The notes under the pieces: generated by a model
What the model saw: the letters and a program-made list of their open reading frames with translations, nothing else
Told to the model about the DNA's origin: nothing
The model's database searches: none
Translations under genes and position numbers: made by a program
In this document: one piece after another, positions 42,309 through 49,940 of the stretch
How positions within the stretch are numbered: the first letter of the stretch is position 1
Layout of the letters: every line of letters begins with the position of its first letter
From: Micromonospora wenchangensis
GTDB taxonomy: Bacteria; Actinomycetota; Actinomycetes; Mycobacteriales; Micromonosporaceae
Reading direction: 5' to 3'
Assembly: GCF_002210435.1 (NCBI RefSeq)
Contig: NZ_MZMV01000008.1
Coordinates: 62,001 to 126,000, forward strand
DNA: 64,000 nt

Positions 42309-42758
42309 TCAGGCCAGTTCGTCCGGGTCGACCCCGAGCAGGTTCGCCACCTGCTCGATGATCACGTCATGCACCAGGTCGGCCAGGTCCTCGCGGTCCA
42401 TCGCGCGGAACTCCAGCGGCCGGCGGTAGAGCACGATCCGGGGCGGCACCTCCTGCCGACCGGGCCGGCCGGGCAGCAGCCGGGCCAGCGGCACCTCGCC
42501 GTCCTCCAGCACGTCGGAGTCGTAGACGTTGAGGTCCGGGGGGACGTCCTCGACGGCGAACTCGACGCCGGCCAGTTCCGTGGCGAACCGGCGCTCCAGC
42601 GTCTCCACCGTGTCCAGCACCAGGTCGTCGAAGATCTCGGCCTTGGTCCGGGCCAGCGGCACGGTCGCCGGCACCAGCCGCCCGCGCAGGCCACGCCCGT
42701 GGCGGTCGCGGTGGTTGCGCCGGCCGGAGCCGGGGCGGCGGTGTTCCGGGCTCGTCAT
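42309..42758 (-). CDS. Zincin-like metallopeptidase family protein with degenerate active site
   Basis: The 149-residue product belongs to the small zincin-like family found beside whiB2. After a basic N terminus (residues 1-35) come FDDLVLDTVETLERRFATELAGVEFAVEDVPPDL and, near the end, DLADLVHDVIIEQVANLLGVDPDEL. The catalytic HExxH of the family is replaced by HDVIIEQ, so one zinc ligand and the acid are altered and hydrolysis is doubtful. ATG 42758 is 7 nt after TACCCT on the minus strand, a leaderless arrangement. It is convergent with whiB and divergent from the DUF3499 gene. Confidence 0.83.
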   Translation of the reverse strand: MTSPEHRRPGSGRRNHRDRHGRGLRGRLVPATVPLARTKAEIFDDLVLDTVETLERRFATELAGVEFAVEDVPPDLNVYDSDVLEDGEVPLARLLPGRPGRQEVPPRIVLYRRPLEFRAMDREDLADLVHDVIIEQVANLLGVDPDELA

Positions 42759-42912
42759 GAGCCAAAGGGTAGCCCTCGGCGCGCCCCGGCCCGTGGCGGC
42801 GCGCGTCGACGGGCGCGGCGGGAGCACCAGGTGCGAATTGTGATCACGGTGCCGGGCGTGTCGCAAAGCGAACCGGTGCGCCGGACCCGGTAATGGGGAT
42901 ACCCTGCCGCAC

Positions 42913-43299
42913 GTGAGGTCACCACGGCGCTGCTCCCGTAACGGCTGCCCCCGGCAAGCGGTCGCCACATTGACCTATGTCTACAACGAGTCGACGGCGG
43001 TGGTGGGTCCGCTGGCGGCGTTCGCCGAGCCGCACACGTACGACCTGTGTGAGCAGCACGCGCGGAGCCTGACCGCCCCCCGGGGCTGGGACGTCGTCCG
43101 GCACGAGGGCGAGTTCGAACCGCCGCCGCCCACCACCGACGACCTGGTCGCCCTGGCCGAAGCCGTCCGCGAGGCGGCCCGCCCGGTCGCCCCCCGCCCA
43201 CCCCAGGACGACCACGACCCCCACCACCCCCACCCCCACCCCCAGACCCCTCCCACCGGCCGCCGGGGCCACCTCCGCGTAATCCCCCCCAACCACTGA
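42913..43299 (+). CDS. DUF3499 zinc-ribbon-like protein with His/Pro-rich tail
   Basis: The 128-residue product starts RSPRRCSRNGCPRQAVATLTYVY and later has YDLCEQHARSLTAPRGWDVVRHE. Cys7, Cys12, Cys46 and His49 make a plausible zinc site. This is the actinobacterial DUF3499 family, function unknown, always near whiB2. The last 35 residues (PRPPQDDHDPHHPHPHPQTPP) are a histidine/proline tail not typical of the core family and could bind metal. GTG 42913 lies 7 nt behind TACCCT (42900-42905), so it is probably leaderless. The gene marks the end of the conserved backbone before the polyamine block. Confidence 0.88.
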   Translation: MRSPRRCSRNGCPRQAVATLTYVYNESTAVVGPLAAFAEPHTYDLCEQHARSLTAPRGWDVVRHEGEFEPPPPTTDDLVALAEAVREAARPVAPRPPQDDHDPHHPHPHPQTPPTGRRGHLRVIPPNH

Positions 43300-43361
43300 C
43301 CCCGGCTCCCTCCCTCCCTTCCCTCCCTCCCGCCGCCTCCCCGCCTCCCGCCCGGGTCTCC

Positions 43362-43426
43362 CCGGTGATCAAGAGGTTCGCGTCAGTCTGAAGATCGACC
43401 ATGACGCGAACCTCTTGATCACCGGG
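43362..43426. repeat. Palindromic repeat family B, copy B5
   Basis: Arms GGTGATCAAGAGGTTCGCGT and ACGCGAACCTCTTGATCACC lie between the convergent DUF3499 and oxidoreductase genes. The 40 bp before it are a polypyrimidine run of CCCTCCCT words. Confidence 0.88.
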
Positions 43427-43472
43427 CGTCAGCGGTGGGTGAGCGGCGGGTGGGGAGGGAGGCGGGGCGGGG

Positions 43473-44849
43473 TCAGTGGCCCAGGAGGGGGGAGAGGGCG
43501 GTGGCGCGGCGGGCCGGGCGGCCGGTGCGGCGTTCCACCTCGTCGGCCGAGGACATCACCCGGAGGCCGGCGTTGATCGCCAGCCAGCGCAGCGGTTCCG
43601 GCTCCCAGCGGGGGGAGCGGTGGCCCACCCACGGCAACGCCGTCAGCTCCGACTCCACGCCCCGGACCAGGTCGGCGAGGGTACGGCCGGCCAGGTTGCT
43701 CGTCCCCACCCCGTCGCCGACGTAGCCGCCGGCCCAGGCCAGCCCGGTCGACCGGTCCAGCCCGACCGAGGCCGACCAGTCCCGGGCCACCCCGAGCGGG
43801 CCGCCCCAGGCACTCTCGACCGGCACGTCCGGCCCGAGCACCGGGAAGAGTTCCCCCAGCGTCCGACGCAGCGCGGCGAAGACCCGGGGCTCCCGGTCGT
43901 AGCCGGGGGAGACCCGGGAGCCGAAATGGTACGGGGCACCCCGCCCGCCGAAGGCGAGCCGCCCGTCGGCCGTGCGCTGGCCGTACACGATGAGGTGCCG
44001 GTAGTCGGAGAAGGTCTCCCGGCCGGCGAGCCCGATCCGCTCCCACGTGCGCTCGGGCAGCGGCGCGGTCACCACCATCAGCGAGTACACCGGGGCGACG
44101 GTGCGGCGGTGGCCGGGCAGCGCCGGGGTGTACGCCTCGGTGGCCCGCACGACCACCTCCGCCCGTACCGTGCCGTGCGGGGTGACCACCGCGCCGGGCC
44201 GGATCGCGGTCACCGGGGACCGCTCGTGCAGCCGCACCCCGAGCCGGCACACCACGCGGGCCAGCCCCCGGACCAGTTTCGCCGGGTGCACGGCGGCGCA
44301 GTGCGGGGTGTACGTGCCGCCGCGTACCCCCTCGGCGGCGCACCGGGCGGCGGCCCCGGCGGCGTCGAGCAGCACCAGGTCGTCGGGGTCGAGCCCGTGC
44401 TCCCGGGCCTCGGCGACCGCCGCACGGGCCCGGCCGAGCTGCACGTCGGTGCGGGCCAGCAGCACCGTCCCGCCGTGCCGCCAGTCGCAGTCGATCCCCT
44501 CGGCGGCGGCCACCCGACCGACCTCGGCGACGGTGTCCCGCATGGCCCGCTGCATCGCCAGCGCCGACGCCGGGCCGTGCCGACGGGCCAGCGCCGGCAG
44601 CGCGGTCGGGAACAGCGCCGAGCACCAGCCGCCGTTGCGCCCGGACGCGCCGTAGCCGGCCACCTCGGCCTCCAGCACGACGATCCGCAGCGTCGGATCG
44701 GCGCGGGCGAGGTAGTACGCCGTCCACAGCCCGGTGTAGCCGGCGCCGACGACCACCACGTCGGCGTCGGTGTCGCCGGGCAACGCCGGCCGTGGGGTCA
44801 ACGGCTCGTCCACGGTGGACAGCCAGTGGGACAGTTCCTGGTAGCGCAT
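43473..44849 (-). CDS. FAD-dependent oxidoreductase, DAO superfamily (gamma-glutamylputrescine oxidase-like)
   Basis: The 458-residue flavoenzyme oxidises an amine. The FAD-binding Rossmann motif VVVVGAGYTGLWTAYYLARADP is at about 30-50, with GYGASGRNGGWCSALFPTAL (about 65-85) and a C-terminal GYVGDGVGTSNLAGRTLADL that completes the flavin site. Among DAO enzymes it is most like PuuB/OrdL. No glutamylputrescine synthetase (puuA) is in the window, so its substrate may be a free polyamine or another amine. ATG 44849 follows GGAG by 6 nt and lies 29 bp after the aminotransferase stop, giving a two-gene operon. Confidence 0.85.
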   Translation of the reverse strand: MRYQELSHWLSTVDEPLTPRPALPGDTDADVVVVGAGYTGLWTAYYLARADPTLRIVVLEAEVAGYGASGRNGGWCSALFPTALPALARRHGPASALAMQRAMRDTVAEVGRVAAAEGIDCDWRHGGTVLLARTDVQLGRARAAVAEAREHGLDPDDLVLLDAAGAAARCAAEGVRGGTYTPHCAAVHPAKLVRGLARVVCRLGVRLHERSPVTAIRPGAVVTPHGTVRAEVVVRATEAYTPALPGHRRTVAPVYSLMVVTAPLPERTWERIGLAGRETFSDYRHLIVYGQRTADGRLAFGGRGAPYHFGSRVSPGYDREPRVFAALRRTLGELFPVLGPDVPVESAWGGPLGVARDWSASVGLDRSTGLAWAGGYVGDGVGTSNLAGRTLADLVRGVESELTALPWVGHRSPRWEPEPLRWLAINAGLRVMSSADEVERRTGRPARRATALSPLLGH

Positions 44850-44878
44850 GTGCGGCTCCGGGGGAGAGCGCCCGTGGT

Positions 44879-46228
44879 CTACAGGCGGGACCACGCCTCG
44901 GTGAGGACGGCGCGCAGGATCTGCTCCATCTCGTCGAACTGCTCCTGCCCGGCGATCAGCGGCGGGGCGAGCTGGACCACCGGGTCACCCCGGTCGTCGG
45001 CCCGGCAGTAGAGCCCGGCCGCGAACAGCGCCGAGGACAGGAAGCCGCGCAGCAGGCGCTCCGACTCGGCCTCGTCGAAGGTGGCCTTCGTCGTCTTGTC
45101 CTTGACCAGCTCGATGCCGTAGAAGTAGCCGTCGCCCCGGACGTCGCCGACGATCGGCAGGTCGGTGAGCTTCTCCAGGGTGGCCCGGAAGGCACCCTCG
45201 TTGGCCCGGACGTGGCCGACCAGGTCCTCCCGGGCGAACACCTCCAGGTTGGCCAGGGCCACCGCGCAGGACACCGGGTGGCCGCCGAAGGTCACCCCGT
45301 GGGCGAACATGCCGGTCTCGGTGAGGAACGGTTCCATCAGCCGGTCGCTGGCGATCATCGCGCCCAGCGGGGCGTAGCCGGAGGTGATGCCCTTGGCGGT
45401 GGTGACGATGTCGGGCTGGTAGCCGTACCGGGCGGCACCGAAGTACTCGCCGAGCCGCCCCCAGGCGCAGATCACCTCGTCGGAGACGAGCAGCACGTCG
45501 TACGCGTCGCAGATCTCGCGTACCCGCTGGAAGTAGCCGGGCGGCGGCGGGAAGCAGCCGCCGGAGTTCTGCAACGGCTCCAGGAACACCGCCGCCACGG
45601 TGTCCGGCCCCTCCCGTTCGATGGCCCGGCGGATCTCGTCGGCGGCCCAGGCCCCGAACGCCTCGGGCGAGTCGCCGTGCTCGGGGGCCCGGTAGAAGTT
45701 GGTGTTCGGCACCTTGATCCCGCCGGGCACCAACGGCTCGAAGTCGGTCTTGATGCCGGGCAGGCCGGTGATCGACAGCGCGCCCATCGAGGTGCCGTGG
45801 TAGGCGAGGTAGCGGCTGACCACCTTGTGCTTGGTCGGCCTGCCGGTGCGCTTGAAGTAGGCGCGGGCCAGCTTCCACGCCGCCTCGACGGCCTCCGAGC
45901 CGCCCGTGGTGAAGAAGACCCGGTTGAGGTCGCCGGGCGTCAGCGAGGCGATCTTCTCGGCCAGCTCGACGGCCTTCGGGTGGGCGTACGACCACAGCGG
46001 GAAGTACGCCAGCTCGCCGGCCTGCTTCGCGGCGGCCTCGGCCAGCTCGGTGCGCCCGTGCCCGGCGTTGACGACGAACAGCCCGGCGAGCCCGTCCAGG
46101 TAGCGGCGGCCCTGCGCGTCCCAGACGTACGCGCCCTCGCCGCGCACGATGGTCGGCACCTCCCCGGCGGCGTAGCTGGCCATCCGGGTGAAGTGCATCC
46201 AGAGGTGGTCGGTGGCGTCGGCAGCCAT
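44879..46228 (-). CDS. Class III aminotransferase, probable putrescine/polyamine transaminase
   Basis: The 449-residue PLP enzyme (fold type I, class III) has HLWMHFTRMASYAAGEVPTIVRGEGAYVWDAQGRRYLDGLAGLFVVNAGHG, KVVSRYLAYHGTSMGALSITG, LVSDEVICAWGR and the Schiff-base Lys279 in TTAKGITSGYAPLG. It resembles putrescine-pyruvate and beta-alanine-pyruvate transaminases (SpuC type). The start is uncertain: ATG 46228 has GGGG 6 nt upstream, ATG 46240 would add four residues. It heads an operon with the FAD oxidase. A possible promoter lies upstream, TTGCAT and GATAAC on the minus strand. With the importer and downstream aldehyde dehydrogenase, putrescine is the likely substrate, giving 4-aminobutyraldehyde. 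Confidence 0.88.
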   Translation of the reverse strand: MAADATDHLWMHFTRMASYAAGEVPTIVRGEGAYVWDAQGRRYLDGLAGLFVVNAGHGRTELAEAAAKQAGELAYFPLWSYAHPKAVELAEKIASLTPGDLNRVFFTTGGSEAVEAAWKLARAYFKRTGRPTKHKVVSRYLAYHGTSMGALSITGLPGIKTDFEPLVPGGIKVPNTNFYRAPEHGDSPEAFGAWAADEIRRAIEREGPDTVAAVFLEPLQNSGGCFPPPPGYFQRVREICDAYDVLLVSDEVICAWGRLGEYFGAARYGYQPDIVTTAKGITSGYAPLGAMIASDRLMEPFLTETGMFAHGVTFGGHPVSCAVALANLEVFAREDLVGHVRANEGAFRATLEKLTDLPIVGDVRGDGYFYGIELVKDKTTKATFDEAESERLLRGFLSSALFAAGLYCRADDRGDPVVQLAPPLIAGQEQFDEMEQILRAVLTEAWSRL

Positions 46229-46240
46229 TGTCAGCCCCAT

Positions 46241-46424
46241 CGGGTCTCGGGCCGGTCAGGAGGGGGATCCGGCCGCTCTGCCCTCGGTTATCCCACAGCC
46301 CGACCGCGAAATGCAAGTCCACTTCGCCTTCGAGACGACGGATTCAGCGTGACTCCGGGTAGTTGGCAACGGAATCCGCACACCCTCTGCGACGGTGCGA
46401 CCGACTCGACCTCCGCCGGCTCCA
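46241..46424. promoter_or_regulatory. Control region of the aminotransferase-oxidase operon
   Basis: This region holds the possible minus-strand promoter (TTGCAT at about 46317-46312, GATAAC 18 nt further) and the word GCAACGGAATCC (46366-46377), which recurs in the promoter region between the Lrp gene and the importer. The 495-bp gap up to the XRE gene otherwise holds two family A palindromes and no coding frame of known type. Confidence 0.45.
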
Positions 46425-46500
46425 TGATCGACTCAACATCGGCCAAGGTGCGGTATCCGGATCACGGGACACCGCAACCTCGGCCCACAGGAGTGGATCA
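46425..46500. repeat. Palindromic repeat family A, copy A4
   Basis: The unit runs from TGATCGACTC (46425-46434) to GAGTGGATCA (46491-46500), imperfect inverted ends of each other. Inside, AAGGTGCGGTATCC is opposed by GGACACCGCAACCT. With A6 it shows the complete unit. Confidence 0.75.
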
Positions 46501-46536
46501 AGCGATCCTGCGGGCCGCGCATGGGCGTCCGGGGTG

Positions 46537-46562
46537 CGGGATGCCGCTACTTCGGCATCCCG
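46537..46562. repeat. Related hairpin A5
   Basis: CGGGATGCCG and CGGCATCCCG enclose CTACTT. The sequence CCGCTACTTCGGC and the following AGTGG echo family A, so this may be a decayed or partial copy 36 bp after A4. Confidence 0.5.
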
Positions 46563-46735
46563 GAGTGGTTGAGGTGGGAGGGGTGGACCGGGGTGGGGCA
46601 CTTCCGGTGCACTTCCGGTGCACCTCGGGGGCTTTCGGAGAGGTCCCGGGCCAACACGCCGATGCCGGGCGGACATCGACACGCACTGTCGCTAGGGTGC
46701 GCCGGAGCGTGTCGATCGGGCGGGAGGAACTGCCG

Positions 46736-47503
46736 GTGAACGAGGTGCTTCGCGTGGCGATGGCCGAGCGCGGGGAGACGGTGGAATCCCTCGCGCACCG
46801 GGTCGGTGTCGATCCGAAGACGGCCGGCCGGTGGCTCAGCGCCGGGCGGGTGCCGCATCCGCGTACCCGGGTCGCGGTGGCCGGCATCCTCGGTCGGGAA
46901 CCCGCCGAACTCTGGCCCGAGCCCTACCGCCGCCGCGACCTGCCCTGGTTCCGCCCGTGGGCGGAACTGGAACAGGACGCCACGTCGATCCGCTCGTACC
47001 AGTCATTGCTCGTGCCGGGCCTGCTCCAGACCGAGGAGTACGCCCGAGCGGTGTTGGGGACCGGCGGCCTGCTCCCGCCTGACGAGGTTGCGCAACTGGT
47101 GGGCGGGCGGTTGGAGCGACAAGTCCTGCTCGACCGTGACCCTCCGGCCCAGTTGGTCTTCGTGATCGACGAGGCGGTGCTCCACCGAGTGGTCGGCGAT
47201 CGCGTGACCATGGCCGGACAGGTGGCCCACTTGGCGGCCGTCGCCGGGCGGGAGCACGTGCAGGTGCGGGTAATTCCGCTCGGTGGACCCTGGCACACCG
47301 GTCTGGCCGGGCCGTTCATGCTGGCTCGGCTGCCCGACGGCAGTGAGCTGGCCTATCTGGACAACCAGCTCCGTGGCGAGATGGTGACCGAGAGCGCCGA
47401 CATTGCTAGCCTGGGCAGGAGGTGGGAGAGCGTGGCCGGCGAGGCGCTGCCCGCTCGTCGATCGAATGAGCTGATCCGGGAAGCGGTGGAGAGATGGACG
47501 TGA
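46736..47503 (+). CDS. XRE-family regulator with DUF5753 domain
   Basis: The 255-residue protein has an N-terminal helix-turn-helix (about 1-60, AMAERGETVESLAHRVGVDPKTAGRWLSAGRVPHPRTR) and a C-terminal DUF5753 domain (about 85-255, SIRSYQSLLVPGLLQTEEYARAVL to YLDNQLRGEMVTESADIASL). Such Scr1-type regulators pair with small DUF397 proteins, often as modules scattered through actinomycete genomes, and can control development or antibiotic production. GTG 46736 follows GGAGGAA by 6 nt; an upstream GTG at 46709 would add nine residues. TAGGGT at 46693-46698 is a possible -10. It overlaps the first DUF397 gene by 10 bp. Confidence 0.9.
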   Translation: MNEVLRVAMAERGETVESLAHRVGVDPKTAGRWLSAGRVPHPRTRVAVAGILGREPAELWPEPYRRRDLPWFRPWAELEQDATSIRSYQSLLVPGLLQTEEYARAVLGTGGLLPPDEVAQLVGGRLERQVLLDRDPPAQLVFVIDEAVLHRVVGDRVTMAGQVAHLAAVAGREHVQVRVIPLGGPWHTGLAGPFMLARLPDGSELAYLDNQLRGEMVTESADIASLGRRWESVAGEALPARRSNELIREAVERWT

Positions 47504-47676
47504 TCGAGCCCCGCTGGCGGACCGCGAGCCGCAGCAGCAACAACGGCGGTGACTGTGTCGAGGTGGCGGACAATCTGCCGGGTCGGGTGCTGGTGCGGGA
47601 CAGCAAGGACCGGGCTGGCGGCACGCTGAGCTTCGCCCCCGAGATCTGGCGCGCCTTCGTCGCCGCTCAGAAATGA
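47494..47676 (+). CDS. DUF397 protein, first copy
   Basis: The 60-residue DUF397 protein has the family pattern WRTASRSSNNGGDCVEVADNLPGRVLVRDSKDRAGGTLSFAPEIWRAFV. It is the usual antagonist or partner of an adjacent XRE/DUF5753 regulator. ATG 47494 lies inside the end of the XRE gene (10-bp overlap), so translation is coupled. Its stop overlaps the second copy as ATGA. Its sequence is nearly identical to the second gene over most of the length. Confidence 0.9.
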   Translation: MDVIEPRWRTASRSSNNGGDCVEVADNLPGRVLVRDSKDRAGGTLSFAPEIWRAFVAAQK

Positions 47677-47873
47677 GTGCCGCTGCCGTGGACGTGATTG
47701 AGCCCCGCTGGCGTACGGCAACTCGGAGCAGCAGCAACGGCGGTGACTGTGTCGAGGTGGCGGACAATCTGCCGGGTCGGGTGCTGGTGCGGGACAGCAA
47801 GGACCGGGCCGGCGGCACGCTGAGCTTCGCCCCTGACGCCTGGCGCGCCTTCGTCGCCGCGACCGCCCGCTGA
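47673..47873 (+). CDS. DUF397 protein, second copy
   Basis: The 66-residue protein repeats the first DUF397 copy with a different N terminus (MSAAAVDVIEPRWRTATRSSSNGGDC) and last residues (DAWRAFVAATAR). From DCVEVADN to SFAP the two are identical in sequence. ATG 47673 overlaps the preceding stop. The tandem pair after one XRE gene suggests local duplication, with one copy able to diverge in binding. It is followed by family A copy A6. Confidence 0.88.
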   Translation: MSAAAVDVIEPRWRTATRSSSNGGDCVEVADNLPGRVLVRDSKDRAGGTLSFAPDAWRAFVAATAR

Positions 47874-47944
47874 ACGCTCTTCACCCCGGCCGGCTCCGTA
47901 CGCCGCCCCGCTGAGCGGGCCACCTTCCGTCCGACGAGGCCGCA

Positions 47945-48020
47945 TGATCGACTCAATGTCGGCCAGATAGCGGTGTCCGGGCGCGCGGATACCGCTACCT
48001 CGGCCCACGGGAGTGGATCA
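47945..48020. repeat. Palindromic repeat family A, copy A6
   Basis: The unit runs from TGATCGACTC (47945-47954) to GAGTGGATCA (48011-48020). The core TAGCGGTGTCC and GGATACCGCTA differ by one wobble pair around a short GC loop. It separates the XRE/DUF397 module from the Lrp gene; the module is thus bracketed by family A copies. Confidence 0.82.
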
Positions 48021-48032
48021 CGGTGGGCGGGC

Positions 48033-48545
48033 TCAGGCCGTACCCCAGGTGTAGGTCTGTTTGCGGAGCTTGAGGTAGACGAACGCCTCGGTGGCGAGCA
48101 CCCCGGGCACCGAGCGCAGTCGTTGCAGGATCTCCAGCAGGTGGGCGTCGTTGCGGCAGACCACCTCGGCGAGCAGGTCGAACGAGCCGGCGGTGATCAC
48201 CACGTAGTCGATCTCGTCGAACCCGGCCAGCCGGTCGGCGACGGCCTCCAGGTCGCCGTCGGTACGCAGGCCGATCATGGCCTGGCGGGGGAAGCCGAGT
48301 TGGAGCGGATCGGTCACCGCGACGATCTGCATCACCCCGGCGTCGAGTAGCCGCTGCACCCGCTGGCGGACCGCCGCCTCGGAGAGCCCGACCGCCTTGC
48401 CGATCGTCGCGTACGGCCGGCGGCCGTCCTCCTGCAACTGCTCGATGATCTGCTTCGCCACGTCGTCCAACAGCGCGTGGCTGGCCCCCTCACGCACCGC
48501 GACGCGTCGCCCGCCGGTGCCGTGCTCCTGCTGCCGGACCGTCAT
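48033..48545 (-). CDS. Lrp/AsnC-family transcriptional regulator
   Basis: The 170-residue protein has an N-terminal helix-turn-helix (about 25-75, LLDDVAKQIIEQLQEDGRRPYATIGKAVGLSEAAVRQRVQRLLDAGVMQIVAVT) and a C-terminal RAM domain (about 85-165, AMIGLRTDGDLEAVADRLAGFDEIDYVVITAGSFDLLAEVVC) that binds an amino-acid-like effector. It is divergent from the polyamine importer genes, with 210 bp between starts, so it probably controls them and perhaps the other catabolic genes. A GGGAGCG ribosome site precedes ATG 48545. The effector could be a polyamine-derived amino acid such as GABA, which is inference. Confidence 0.9.
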   Translation of the reverse strand: MTVRQQEHGTGGRRVAVREGASHALLDDVAKQIIEQLQEDGRRPYATIGKAVGLSEAAVRQRVQRLLDAGVMQIVAVTDPLQLGFPRQAMIGLRTDGDLEAVADRLAGFDEIDYVVITAGSFDLLAEVVCRNDAHLLEILQRLRSVPGVLATEAFVYLKLRKQTYTWGTA

Positions 48546-48755
48546 CGTTCGCTCCCCATGTCCGTTTCCCCCGGTCGAGCTTAGTGCCGCCCGCGCAGTC
48601 TGGCGTAATTCGTCGTCACAGCCTATTCCAGCAACGGAATCCCTTGTGGGGGCGGTGACCTCATGCCAGGATCAGTCGTCTCAGGCACCCGACCCTCCCG
48701 CCGGCGCCGCACCCCCGTCCCCGCCGCCGACGGACGACCCCCTAGGAGTCGTCAC
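48546..48755. promoter_or_regulatory. Shared control region of the Lrp gene and polyamine importer operon
   Basis: This divergent region holds GCAACGGAATCC (48631-48642), also found upstream of the aminotransferase operon, and CGCAGTCTGGC (48594-48604), close to a word before the aldehyde dehydrogenases. ATTCCAGCAACGGAAT forms a TTCC/GGAA dyad. These are candidate Lrp sites. Confidence 0.4.
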
Positions 48756-49940
48756 ATGCGTACTCCCCTCCGGCCCCTCACCCGGCGTGGACTGCTCACC
48801 GGCACCCTCGGATCGGCCGCCCTGCTCGCCACGGGCGGCAGCCTCACCGGTTGCGGCACCAAGGCGGCGACCCAGACCGAAGCCGGCTGCACGAGCGACG
48901 ACCTGTCGGCCACGGAGAAGACCCTCGCCTTCTCCAACTGGCCGCAGTACATGGACGTGGACGACAAGGACGCCGCGAAGCGCCCCAGCCTCGACGCGTT
49001 CGTCGCCGCCAGCGGCATCAAGGTGACCTACACCGAGGACATCAACGACAACAACGAGTTCTTCGGCAAGGTGCAGAACCAGTTGGCCGGCTGTCAGAGC
49101 ACCGGGCGGGACATCATCGTCCTGACCGACTGGATGGCCGCCCGGATGATCCGGCTCGGCTGGATCCAGAAACTCGACCCGGCCAAGCTGCCGAACGTGG
49201 CGGCCAACCTGCTGCCGTCGCTGCGTGGGCGCTCCTTCGACCAGGAGAACCGGGTCGCCATCCCGTGGCAGTCCGGCCTCGCCGGGCTGGCCTACAACGG
49301 CAGCGTCACCGGGGAGATCCGCACCGTCAACGAGCTGCTCACCCGCTCCGACCTCAAGGGCAAGGTGACCGCCCTGTCGGAGATGCGGGACACCATGGGC
49401 CTGCTGCTCCAGTCCAACGGGCACGACCCGTCGAACTTCACCGCCGCCCAGTTCGACGACGCCCTGGTCAAGCTGCGTAAGGCCGTCGAGTCGAAGCACA
49501 TCCGCCGGTTCACCGGCAACGACTACGCCCCCGACCTGGCCAAGGGCGACATCGCCGCGTGCGTCGGCTGGTCCGGCGACGTTATCCAGTTGGCGGGCGA
49601 CAACCCCAAGATCAGGTTCGTCGCGCCGGACTCGGGGGTGATGCTGTTCAGCGACAACATGCTGGTGCCCAACAAGGCCACCCACCGGGGCAACGCCGAA
49701 GCGCTGATCGACTACTACTACCAGCCGGCGGTGGCGGCAAAGCTCGCCGCGTACGTCAACTACATCTGCCCGGTCAAGGGCGCCCAGGCCGAGATGGAGA
49801 AGATCGACCCGGAGCTGGCCGCCAACCCGCTGATCTTCCCGGACGACGCCCTGCTGGCGAAGTCCAAGGTCTTCATGGCGCTGGACGAGAAACAGGAAAA
49901 GGAGTACGAGTCCAGGTTCCAGCAGGTCATCGGGGCGTGA
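48756..49940 (+). CDS. potD: Polyamine ABC transporter substrate-binding lipoprotein
   Basis: The 394-residue lipoprotein should capture spermidine or putrescine outside the membrane. It starts with a twin-arginine-like TRRGLLTGTLGSAALLATGG followed by the lipobox LTGC (Cys near residue 30), so it may be Tat-exported and acylated. The body matches PotD/PotF: LAFSNWPQYMD, DINDNNEFFGKVQNQL, VAIPWQSGLAGLAYN, GWSGDVIQLAGDNPKIRFVAPDSGVMLFSDNMLVPN. ATG 48756 follows TAGGAG by 7 nt. Its stop overlaps the potA GTG. Substrate choice between putrescine and spermidine is not decided by the motifs. Confidence 0.9.
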   Translation: MRTPLRPLTRRGLLTGTLGSAALLATGGSLTGCGTKAATQTEAGCTSDDLSATEKTLAFSNWPQYMDVDDKDAAKRPSLDAFVAASGIKVTYTEDINDNNEFFGKVQNQLAGCQSTGRDIIVLTDWMAARMIRLGWIQKLDPAKLPNVAANLLPSLRGRSFDQENRVAIPWQSGLAGLAYNGSVTGEIRTVNELLTRSDLKGKVTALSEMRDTMGLLLQSNGHDPSNFTAAQFDDALVKLRKAVESKHIRRFTGNDYAPDLAKGDIAACVGWSGDVIQLAGDNPKIRFVAPDSGVMLFSDNMLVPNKATHRGNAEALIDYYYQPAVAAKLAAYVNYICPVKGAQAEMEKIDPELAANPLIFPDDALLAKSKVFMALDEKQEKEYESRFQQVIGA

